From the NCBI GenBank assembly GCA_041552055.1, contig JBFELO010000134.1, forward strand, positions 1 through 12,523: a stretch of DNA of 12,523 bases, in the 5' to 3' direction. Source of the DNA: JBFELO01 sp041552055 (GTDB taxonomy: Bacteria > Acidobacteriota > Thermoanaerobaculia > Thermoanaerobaculales > Sulfomarinibacteraceae). The notes beneath the pieces are model-generated. The model was not told the DNA's origin. It saw nothing but the letters and a program-made list of their open reading frames with translations, and ran no database searches. A program made the translations under genes and the position numbers. Shown piece after piece: positions 7,901-12,523 of the stretch (the stretch's first letter is position 1; each line of letters starts with the position of its first letter).

Positions 7901-10020
7901 ACCTCACGAATGTGGTGCAGCTCGTTTTCCGTCCTGGTGAGGCGTCCGAGTCCGTCGAACAGAATTTGGACGTCATAGCTGCCCCGCGACACCGTCACCC
8001 TGCTCCCGTCGGGTCGGTAGGAGATCAACGTGTCGGCCGCGACCGACGCGCTGTTCGGCGGATCGATCTTCGTCAATCTCCCCAGATCGTCGTACTCGAA
8101 CCTCGTGCGGGGCTCGCAGGTGGCGCAGCCGGCCCGCCCGTCGGTCTCGGACGTCACCAGCCCGAGTGGATGCACGACCCTGTAGTAGATGACCCCGGAG
8201 AGTGCCGTGCGCACTCGTGCCGGAACTGCAAAGCGGTAGTCCTCGTAAGAGGTGCTGTTGCCGTTCGCATCCGTCTCTCGAATCAGTCTGCCGGAGCCGT
8301 CATACGCGAAGCTCTTCGAGATCGAGTTGATGGTCTCCCGGGTTCGCCTGCCGTACGAGTCGTACGACCACGCGGACGAGCCCCCGGGGCTGGACGATTC
8401 GGAGGCGACACGGCGGTCGAGGATGTTTTTGAATGTGTTGTAGAAGTAGGTCAGCGACGTGGTCCGGCCGATGTCTCCGCTCTCGACCACCCGCCTCGGG
8501 TGTCCGTACCGATCGAAGTCCTCCTGGCGGGTCTGGTAGCTGCGACTTCCCCTGGTGACCGTAGTCGTGATCCGTGACGGAACCACGAATTTCACCACCT
8601 GGCGCCAGCGCTCGCTGCCGCAGCCGACCCAGTTCGTCGTCTGCAGATAGTCGAAGGACAGCGTGTCCCCCTCGGACCACTGGTACTCCTCGGTCACCGT
8701 CTGCAGCGGACCGCTGACCGTGCTCTTCTCCAGCAGGCCCACCCGCCAGATGTTGCCGTAGGTGGTCGACGCGTACGGCTCCCACCCGGCGAACTCGTAC
8801 CGCTCGGTGCGACCCTCCGGGGCGTTGACGATGGTGTACGCGTTGTCGGTGCCGGAGTTGGAGTAGCTGTAGGTCCACGTTCCCGTCACCACTCCCCTGC
8901 CACCCTGGACCCGCCGGGCCACCGTGCAGAATTGGACCCGGCAGGTCTGCAGGCCGACGTCGAAGTACGTGGGGTCGTAGGTGTAGGAGATCTCGCCGCC
9001 CGCCGGCATGGTCACCCGCTGGAGACAGAACATCCCGTACCCCTTCTGCCGATCGGTGCCGTAGTAATCGAATCTCCAGGCGCCCTCGCCGACGACTGTG
9101 GTCTCGGGCGGACGCACCTCGGTCAGGGCGTGCACCTCCCTGATCGCCCACCCGGCGTAGGCCGGCTGGTTGATCGTCGACTGCAGCTGGTAGCGGTACT
9201 CCCAGGTCTGCAGCAGCTCGCTGCCGTGCCGCACCCTGACGTAGCGGATGCGGTCGGGTCCGGAGCCGCTGACGTACTCGAAGTCCACCGTCCTGCCGAC
9301 GGTGTCTGTGATCCGGACCAGCCGACCGGCGCTGTACTGGATGGCGATGACGTTGCCGTTGACATCGGTGACTCTGGTGCACTGGGCGACCGGCCGGTTG
9401 TGCATGTCGTAGTACCCGGCGCCCGCGCCCATCTCGAACCGGTACCTGGTGCCGTCGGTCGTCGTCACCTCCCACACCGCGGAGCCGACCAGACGGTAGG
9501 TCCACCTCTGCCGGGAGATCAGCCCGGCCCCGTCCGACCTCGTGTAGAACTTGGAGGTCGATCCGTCGGGCATGACCACGACCGGGTTGTCGCGCAGCAG
9601 GCTCGGGCTTCCCAGCCCGAAGGGGTTGATCACCTTGCCCATGTGCATCTGCCAGCCGGAGCTGCCCAGGTTGTCCTGGGTGTCGTAGAACGGCGTGTGC
9701 GTGCTGACGTCCCACAGGGCCGGGTAGTCCACCCGGCGCCAGATGTTGCTCGAGTAGTAGCGTTGGACCTCGAGGTCGAGCCCGGCCCGACCGGGCAGGT
9801 GCACGTCCACCATGTTGATGTGCAGGTACCCCGAGAACGGATCGACGCGGTCGGTGAACCGCTCGTCCGATTCCGGCTTCTGGATGTAGGCGAGCACCTC
9901 GTCGACGTCGTTCGCCGGGTCGTCCCCGGCAAGGGCCACCCCGTGACCCCATGCCGCCACCACCGTCGAGACCACCACGACCACTCCCGCACGCCGACCT
10001 CTCCACAGACTGACTCGCAT
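4930..10020 (-). CDS. Secreted giant RHS/YD-repeat protein with Thr/Pro stalk and three carbohydrate-binding-like modules
   Basis: A 1696-residue protein with a Sec signal peptide: basic start, hydrophobic VVVVVSTVVAAW, probable cleavage after ALA at about residue 31. An RHS N-terminal segment (VDPFSGYLHINMVDVHLPGR, about 59-78) precedes roughly 16 YD-type repeats such as YDGSGRL, YDDLGRL, YDSLGNR and YDPHGRL, ending near W1104. The repeats should build a beta-cage shell. Residues 1105-1197 are a Thr/Pro stalk. Three tandem modules follow (about 1198-1366, 1367-1536, 1537-1696). Each opens with N-L-x-x-(N/D)-P-G-F and closes with GWIAFDDVEL, the pattern of CBM4/9-like jelly-rolls. The usual RHS core (GRFxSxDP ... 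DPxG) and C-terminal toxin are absent. It is probably a cell-surface or released glycan-binding adhesin. The start is supported by AGGAGG five bases upstream and a sigma-54-type promoter beyond. Confidence 0.95.
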   Translation of the reverse strand: MRVSLWRGRRAGVVVVVSTVVAAWGHGVALAGDDPANDVDEVLAYIQKPESDERFTDRVDPFSGYLHINMVDVHLPGRAGLDLEVQRYYSSNIWRRVDYPALWDVSTHTPFYDTQDNLGSSGWQMHMGKVINPFGLGSPSLLRDNPVVVMPDGSTSKFYTRSDGAGLISRQRWTYRLVGSAVWEVTTTDGTRYRFEMGAGAGYYDMHNRPVAQCTRVTDVNGNVIAIQYSAGRLVRITDTVGRTVDFEYVSGSGPDRIRYVRVRHGSELLQTWEYRYQLQSTINQPAYAGWAIREVHALTEVRPPETTVVGEGAWRFDYYGTDRQKGYGMFCLQRVTMPAGGEISYTYDPTYFDVGLQTCRVQFCTVARRVQGGRGVVTGTWTYSYSNSGTDNAYTIVNAPEGRTERYEFAGWEPYASTTYGNIWRVGLLEKSTVSGPLQTVTEEYQWSEGDTLSFDYLQTTNWVGCGSERWRQVVKFVVPSRITTTVTRGSRSYQTRQEDFDRYGHPRRVVESGDIGRTTSLTYFYNTFKNILDRRVASESSSPGGSSAWSYDSYGRRTRETINSISKSFAYDGSGRLIRETDANGNSTSYEDYRFAVPARVRTALSGVIYYRVVHPLGLVTSETDGRAGCATCEPRTRFEYDDLGRLTKIDPPNSASVAADTLISYRPDGSRVTVSRGSYDVQILFDGLGRLTRTENELHHIREVSYDALGSKVEERVRYGSLTGDTTSFDDLGRPVRVTRPDGHAVTYGYSGSTTTVRDERNETTVSTYQAFGDPDDRRLASVRDSLGSTTRYLYDSKNLLSSIDAPGTGGDRTFSYHDTHLLATENHAETGTTRYWYDAAGRRTRRSRNGESTSYGYDSIDRLIRIDYPTGTADVSYDYDNAGNRTRVTSSDSDLRYEYDRNGRLNLVSLLVGSRTFETRYEYDAQDNLEEIRYPSGREVTYQHNSGGQVIGVPGKVVSLSYHPVGALRRMTYANGLATDFTLDERHRIDDLTVGGGSVLDLRYGYDPAGNVASILDARSATTRAMAYDGLERLTGADGPWGSITYAYDSLGNRARKTVNGVATTYSYDGDNRLAGWTSTDGTSASYGYDPHGRLATHSWTAPSPTPTGTVTPTNTITPTATSTPTRTPTPTRTATPSRTSTPTRTPTRTPPSSATATPVITSTPTMTPTRTATPTNVPTNTPTATRTPPLGPNLVPNPGFDEGKTAATGWFESPHGAFQGTAVWRNTLDARSGSTGYTISNLAWGELSTEVRYLQPGRSYLLNLWIRGEIDSRQSRGSVQVGVEHLCATEWHPEPYLCGGTALFIDDDLISTAWEPFEGEIEAPGFQSFVGLRIVLRAHLISGWIAFDDVELTDPNSRMVVNLIPDPGFEDGCADCGWKVTASDEFPATSLWRGTWGSAAPHSGDHAIVISNHAYGRLTSAEIDVNPAAPHDLYAWVRGEVDSDDSRNGFLIRASFYASDGTYLGYQNSYSDSTGTSPTTTWQRLGGRITTPADAARLVITLLNFHSSGWIAFDDVELVEVSPNNGSAGGGNLAANPGFEAGSDSWTERASASFPATSFWRGSWGTAAPHEGDYAYVISNHAFGRLLSDHVGVVPNAEYELYVWVRGAVDPDDSANGLLVRAFFYDGGGRYIGYRNAYHDPSGATPTPEWLRVGGRISAPPDAATARVVLYDYHSCGWIAFDDVELRRVPE
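4933..6429 (-). repeat. Triplicated coding segment for jelly-roll modules
   Basis: Three successive coding units of about 507, 510 and 480 bases encode homologous modules starting at residues 1198, 1367 and 1537. The second and third are clearly closest: both contain FPATS(L/F)WRG(T/S)WG, AAPH.GD, VISNHA(Y/F)GRL and LY(A/V)WVRG.VD. The module-end sequence for GWIAFDDVEL is also conserved in DNA near 4955, 5460 and 5955. This indicates tandem duplication, with the distal pair duplicated most recently. Confidence 0.85.
6430..6708 (-). repeat. Imperfect short tandem repeat encoding the Thr/Pro stalk
   Basis: Degenerate units of 6-12 bases (gtcggggtcggagtg-like on the plus strand) encode about 93 residues built from TPT, TRTP and TATP patterns. 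Such stalks act as extended, often glycosylated spacers in secreted bacterial proteins. It joins the RHS cage to the binding modules. The antisense V/G-rich reading is a by-product of the repeat. Confidence 0.85.
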
Positions 10021-10025
10021 GCCGA

Positions 10026-10031
10026 CCTCCT
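10026..10031 (-). promoter_or_regulatory. Consensus Shine-Dalgarno of the large RHS gene
   Basis: The minus strand reads AGGAGG followed by five bases (tcggc) and the ATG at 10020-10018. This perfect ribosome site fixes the start codon and agrees with the signal peptide that begins there. Confidence 0.85.
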
Positions 10032-10037
10032 GCCCTG

Positions 10038-10056
10038 GATCGCGTCGCGCGCGATC
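10038..10056 (-). promoter_or_regulatory. 5'-leader hairpin upstream of the large RHS gene
   Basis: Perfect 7-bp arms gatcgcg / cgcgatc surround a 5-base loop. It would lie in the transcript leader between the predicted sigma-54 start site and the Shine-Dalgarno, six bases from the latter. It could stabilise the mRNA or affect initiation; no known riboswitch pattern is recognised. Confidence 0.4.
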
Positions 10057-10073
10057 TCGTTGCAGGCGGCATC

Positions 10074-10089
10074 AGCACGAGCCGTGCCA
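10074..10089 (-). promoter_or_regulatory. Near-consensus sigma-54 (-24/-12) promoter of the large RHS gene
   Basis: The minus strand reads TGGCACG-GCTC-GTGCT. The sigma-54 consensus is TGGCACG-N4-TTGCW, so 11 of 12 defined positions match. The invariant GG (10088-10087) and GC (10076-10075) are separated by exactly 10 bases. Transcription should start near 10063, giving a leader of about 43 bases with hairpin and Shine-Dalgarno. The site partly coincides with a short dyad (gcacg-agc-cgtgc), so a coincidental match is possible, but its position and orientation are right. Confidence 0.65.
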
Positions 10090-10282
10090 GAACCGGAGGC
10101 CGGGACGGCACCGGGAGCACGATCGTCAACCTGCTTCTTTTCAATGACCTACGATGCAACAGACCAACACGGATTGGCGAACCTCACCGCCACCGACTCA
10201 TGCCTGGGAATCAGGTTCTCGATCGTGCGATGCCGCGCCCGAGCACGCGGGGCGACCAAAGCGCGCCGTCTCTCGCGTCGGT

Positions 10283-10350
10283 CACGCCGTAAGCGTGAGG
10301 CCCCGGAGGGGCCACCGTGGGTCGGAGCACCCCGAGGGGAGAAGTCTCCG
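10283..10350. ncRNA. Run of three hairpins, candidate structured element or repeat family
   Basis: Three successive stems can be drawn: cacgc-cgtaa-gcgtg (10283-10297), ggcccc-gga-ggggcc (10299-10313), and cggag (10323-10327) with ctccg (10346-10350) enclosing a CCC/GGG stem with a four-base loop. Such packing in under 70 bases is unusual for plain spacer. It could be a short structured RNA, a transcript-end structure for the upstream minus-strand gene, or a dispersed palindromic repeat. It matches no RNA family I recognise. The stretch 10090-10282 next to it shows no gene; its AT-richer part (about 10130-10175) holds no recognisable site. Confidence 0.35.
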
Positions 10351-10381
10351 CCGGCTAAGGTGCATCGTTCGATCCCGATAG

Positions 10382-10429
10382 CGATACCGACGACTCGTGT
10401 CGGTATCGGAATCGGTTTTCGGAATCGGT
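10382..10429. repeat. 27-bp dyad with adjacent short direct repeats, candidate upstream activator site
   Basis: cgataccgac (10382-10391) and gtcggtatcg (10399-10408) form a perfect 10-bp dyad with a 7-base spacer. It runs into two copies of ggaatcggt (10408-10416 and 10421-10429). It sits about 300 bases upstream of the sigma-54-type promoter, within the range of enhancer-protein sites. It also lies downstream of the 10498 stop on the minus strand but lacks a T-tract, so termination is less likely. It may instead be a lineage-specific intergenic repeat. Confidence 0.4.
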
Positions 10430-10439
10430 ATCGACCATC

Positions 10440-10457
10440 CCGTTCTGATCTGAACGG
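10440..10457 (-). terminator. Small hairpin after the exported hypothetical gene
   Basis: A perfect 6-bp stem ccgttc / gaacgg with a 6-base loop lies about 40 bases after the minus-strand stop at 10498. It has no T-tract on either side, so it is at most a weak or factor-dependent termination element. Confidence 0.25.
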
Positions 10458-10497
10458 CGGTAAGCGGCCGTACCAGGAGACTGGTGAAAAGTGCGGG

Positions 10498-11280
10498 CTA
10501 GCGGCCGCCGCTCCCGATCGTGGTCTTGAGGACGTAGATCTCCTGCGGCACGTAGCGGAACTCATCGTCGGAATTTGGTTCCGGGTAGACCGCTTTGCAG
10601 CCCTGCACCACGATGTGGCCGTCGGTGAAGTAGGGGTAGGTCTCGACGGGAGCCATCATCGTGAAGTCGTTCCAACCCGGGATCCGCCAGCGGTCGACGA
10701 TCTTTCCGATCCGGATGTCCACGATCACGACCTGCGAGCTGAGCAGCGACTGCCAGCCGACGTACAAAGCGTAGTGGTCGACCACGTACGGAAAGATTGG
10801 CATCCTCATGAATAGGACTCTAGTCCGCCAGATCACCTCGTCGTCCGGGCCCTTCAGGACGAGGTACGCCAGATAAAGGTCGATCGCGTCAATGAGATCC
10901 GTTTCGTAGCAGAGGCGGTTCTCGTCGACGGCGAAACAGAATCCATCATCGTCGACGAGCACATCCGAGAATTCCCACAGTGCGTACGGCTCGCCCCTCC
11001 TCGCCAATTGAGCAGCCGAGTATTCGCTCTGCGGCTGGAAGTCACGCATGATCCACGCCGCCGGGTCGAACGAGCCGCGAAACCCGAGGATCCTCTTCAC
11101 ATCGGCGTCGTCGATCCTGCCGCCGAAGGAGGCCGTGCTGCCATCCGGTCGCACGACGGTGTAGTCCGTGATGACGTTGCCCCACGACGGTGCACAGGAA
11201 AACGGCACGCACGAGTTCGACGGCACGACCGCCAGGACGACAATCACGACCCGCTCGGCTCTGAAGGACCTTCTCATCAT
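10498..11280 (-). CDS. Probable exported protein of unknown function, positional candidate for immunity partner
   Basis: A 260-residue protein that I do not recognise. The N-terminus is basic (MMRRSFRAER) followed by hydrophobic VVIVVLAVVP (11-20) and cysteines at 24 and 29, suggesting export. The lipobox is poor (SNSC), so lipoprotein status is uncertain. The mature part is acidic and beta-rich. Segments such as HYALYVGWQSLLSSQVVIVD, followed by an IGKIVDRWRIPGW stretch, resemble single blades of propeller-type proteins. It lies 70 bases downstream of the end of the interrupted RHS-toxin frame, same strand, the usual place for an immunity gene, and export would fit a toxin acting in the periplasm or on membranes (inference). 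No clear Shine-Dalgarno precedes either of the two adjacent ATG codons. Its sequence looks somewhat less GC-rich than its neighbours. Confidence 0.8.
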   Translation of the reverse strand: MMRRSFRAERVVIVVLAVVPSNSCVPFSCAPSWGNVITDYTVVRPDGSTASFGGRIDDADVKRILGFRGSFDPAAWIMRDFQPQSEYSAAQLARRGEPYALWEFSDVLVDDDGFCFAVDENRLCYETDLIDAIDLYLAYLVLKGPDDEVIWRTRVLFMRMPIFPYVVDHYALYVGWQSLLSSQVVIVDIRIGKIVDRWRIPGWNDFTMMAPVETYPYFTDGHIVVQGCKAVYPEPNSDDEFRYVPQEIYVLKTTIGSGGR

Positions 11281-11315
11281 CCGGCGGTCCAGGGAAGCGT
11301 CAGTCGGTACCGATC

Positions 11316-11381
11316 ATGCTGCGTACAAGACGGCATCTCTCGGGATCCGCTATCTGGTTTTCGCTCGAATGTACGCAGCAT
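11316..11381. repeat. 12-bp inverted repeat across the end of the RHS-toxin frame
   Basis: atgctgcgtaca (11316-11327) and tgtacgcagcat (11370-11381) are perfect inverted repeats with a 42-base spacer containing the in-frame TAG that ends the toxin tail at 11350. It could form a long hairpin at the transcript boundary or mark an old recombination junction. No T-tract follows on the minus strand. Confidence 0.45.
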
Positions 11382-11631
11382 CAGTCATCCTCTCTTCGAT
11401 CAGATCTCCCGCTCGATCGAATGTCTCCCGCCTCCGCTCGTGATCGGGAATCGCGAACGCCTTGGCCAGGAAATCCCGGTCGAAGTCCTCCGGGTCGCCG
11501 CCGAGCAGGGCGAAGGTGTGCAGCGCCATCTGCAGCGCCCTTTGCACGTCGCGCGAGGTGTCGTCCGGGTCGTTGCCCCGCAGCGTGTCGAGCGCGTGCC
11601 CGAGAGGGGGGCCGTACCCCTCGTGCGAGTA
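11350..11631 (-). pseudogene. In-frame continuation of the RHS C-terminal domain beyond a TAG stop
   Basis: Reading the RHS frame straight through the TAG at 11632-11634 gives about 93 more codons beginning YSHEGYGPPLGHALDTL and ending at TAG 11350-11352. The junction HSLQD-stop-YSHEG matches an H-x-L-Q-D-x-x-S-H pattern that I associate with Het-C/DUF6765/zinc-phospholipase-like domains, so the stop appears to replace one residue in the middle of a conserved motif. The likely original codon is TAC or TAT (Tyr). Histidines at virtual positions 296 and 305 would be candidate metal ligands. Either the gene is a recent nonsense pseudogene, there is a base error, or the amber codon is read through. 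An internal ATG exists (11547) but would give only a helical fragment. Confidence 0.75.
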
Positions 11632-12510
11632 CTAGTCCTGCAGGCTGTGCAGCGCGGCCCCCTGCAGGCACTCCGGGAGCACCGCGAAGAACGTGACAGC
11701 CTGCTCGGTGGACATGAAGTGCAGTCCGAAGGGGATTTGGGCAGCGGCCGGCAGAACGACGTCAACGCCTTGGTTCCACTGCGCCATCCTGTTGGCTGTG
11801 CCCGTCGGGTGGCCCGCGGCCAGCGCCAGGTAGCGAGTCAGGTAGTAGTGGACGTCCTCCTTGTACTGCCCGTCGGGATCCACGTACCGCAGCGGGTTGT
11901 TGCCGACGTAGGCGTAGCGGTTCCAGCTCTGCGGCGACGAGGGATCGCCGGGCGCCGGGTCGGGGCTGATGAAGCGGCCGATCTCGTCATCGTAGGAACG
12001 CGCATGCATCCAGTGCAGCCCGAGTTCGGCGTCGTACTCGTGACCGGCAAATGTATAGCTGTCGTCGCGTTCGCCGGTCGCTTCGAATTCGGCGCCGAAC
12101 GGCAGCGTCTCCCCCCGCCACACGACTGCGCCCACGCCGTCGGTGATCGCCACCGGCGTCCCGAGGAGGTCGTCGTGGTAGTAGGTTTCGGAGCCGTCGC
12201 CCGCGATCCGCACCACCTTGCGCCCGTTGACGTACACGTACTCGGCGACGAGCGCCCCGCTCGCGGCGTCGTACTCCGCCAGCACACGACCCTCTTGGTC
12301 GCGGACGTAGATGATCTCGAGCCCCCCGGCCGATCGGGTGACGCGCTCGCCGTCGCCGTCGTAGGTGTGACCCGCAATGACGGTGCTGCCTTCGGTGACC
12401 TCGACCAGCTGGTCCGCCGCATTGAAGGTATAGCTCCGCGTGGCTCCCGCAAGCTCGGCGCACGGCACGGCCATCGCCGCCACCCCCCCGATCAGCGATC
12501 TGACGAACAC
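11632..12510 (-). CDS. RHS-repeat core protein with truncated C-terminal putative toxin/hydrolase domain
   Basis: A 292-residue product from a GTG start. Residues 1-23 look like an export signal (FVRSLIGGVAAMAVP, AGA near 21-23). Residues 25-150 hold YD-type repeats (YTFNAADQL, YDGDGERV, DQEGRVLAEYD). The RHS-associated core follows: FAGHEYDAELGLHWMHARSY, then GRFISPDP (178-185), WNRYAYVGNNPLRYVDPDG (196-214). After DPDG, where polymorphic toxin tails begin, comes a variable domain with EDVHYYLTRYLALAAG (218-233; H221) ending at HSLQD (288-292) on a TAG. Related tails continue, and so does this reading frame, so the domain is cut in half. The frame stays open from 12510 to the window edge, hence the gene could start further upstream and the GTG is provisional. 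It is the first of three same-strand genes. The intact domain would resemble Het-C/zinc-phospholipase-type effectors (tentative). Confidence 0.85.
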   Translation of the reverse strand: MFVRSLIGGVAAMAVPCAELAGATRSYTFNAADQLVEVTEGSTVIAGHTYDGDGERVTRSAGGLEIIYVRDQEGRVLAEYDAASGALVAEYVYVNGRKVVRIAGDGSETYYHDDLLGTPVAITDGVGAVVWRGETLPFGAEFEATGERDDSYTFAGHEYDAELGLHWMHARSYDDEIGRFISPDPAPGDPSSPQSWNRYAYVGNNPLRYVDPDGQYKEDVHYYLTRYLALAAGHPTGTANRMAQWNQGVDVVLPAAAQIPFGLHFMSTEQAVTFFAVLPECLQGAALHSLQD

Positions 12511-12523
12511 CCTGTAATCCCAC

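Noticed and set aside
8300..10159. 619-residue minus-strand open frame in another frame of the RHS gene
   Set aside because: It is Arg/Gly-rich out-of-frame translation of the RHS N-terminal coding region; the RHS frame is unambiguous.
10283..10350. tRNA gene
   Set aside because: The hairpins do not form a cloverleaf; no anticodon arm, T-loop GTTCGA in the proper place, or acceptor pairing is present.
8932..10815. 627-residue plus-strand open frame across the start of the large RHS gene
   Set aside because: It overlaps the RHS signal peptide, promoter region and part of the exported hypothetical gene on the other strand, and its translation is low-complexity without motifs.
11632..11634. 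Amber codon as a programmed pyrrolysine site
   Set aside because: RHS tails are not known pyrrolysine proteins, and nothing in the window encodes the machinery; a nonsense change or error is simpler.

Overview
This is a GC-rich bacterial window with four protein-coding units and one interrupted coding tail. The proteins point to a large-genome, environmental, Gram-negative-type bacterium. The evidence is a PknB-type Ser/Thr kinase fused to a membrane segment and a TPR-rich C-terminus, an NtrC-type AAA+ regulator, a giant secreted RHS/YD-repeat protein with a Thr/Pro 'TPT' stalk, and a second RHS gene. This combination is common in Acidobacteriota (Thermoanaerobaculia-like) and some deltaproteobacterial-grade lineages. 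The phylum is an inference; no rRNA or marker gene is present.

Left part (plus strand): a Ser/Thr kinase with TPR domain (31-2694) is followed by a 737-bp gene-free stretch. That stretch holds two hairpins after the kinase stop, a nested dyad, a pair of 50-bp direct-repeat units around a 21-bp inverted repeat, and a perfect 14-bp palindrome. Next comes a bacterial enhancer-binding-protein-like regulator (3432-4916) whose sigma-54-contact loop is degenerate (GAATGV instead of GAFTGA).

Right part (minus strand, convergent with the regulator, 13 bp between stop codons), read in transcription order from the right edge: (1) a short RHS gene with the canonical RHS-associated core ending in DPDG and a putative toxin/hydrolase tail, cut by an in-frame TAG at 11632-11634, with about 93 further in-frame codons after it; (2) a 260-residue probable exported protein of unknown function, 70 bp downstream, a positional candidate for an immunity partner; (3) a 477-bp intergenic region with several hairpins and a near-consensus sigma-54 (-24/-12) promoter; (4) a 1696-residue secreted RHS protein (10020-4930) with signal peptide, about 16 YD repeats, a 93-residue Thr/Pro stalk and three tandem carbohydrate-binding-like jelly-roll modules in place of the usual core and toxin.

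Working model (inference): this is an RHS locus in which a toxin-bearing core gene (possibly decayed or interrupted) and a glycan-binding RHS adhesin/shell are separate genes. The adhesin is probably transcribed from a sigma-54-type promoter. The convergent AAA+ regulator is the obvious local candidate activator, yet its GAFTGA loop is altered. A direct link between the kinase and this system is not shown by the sequence.
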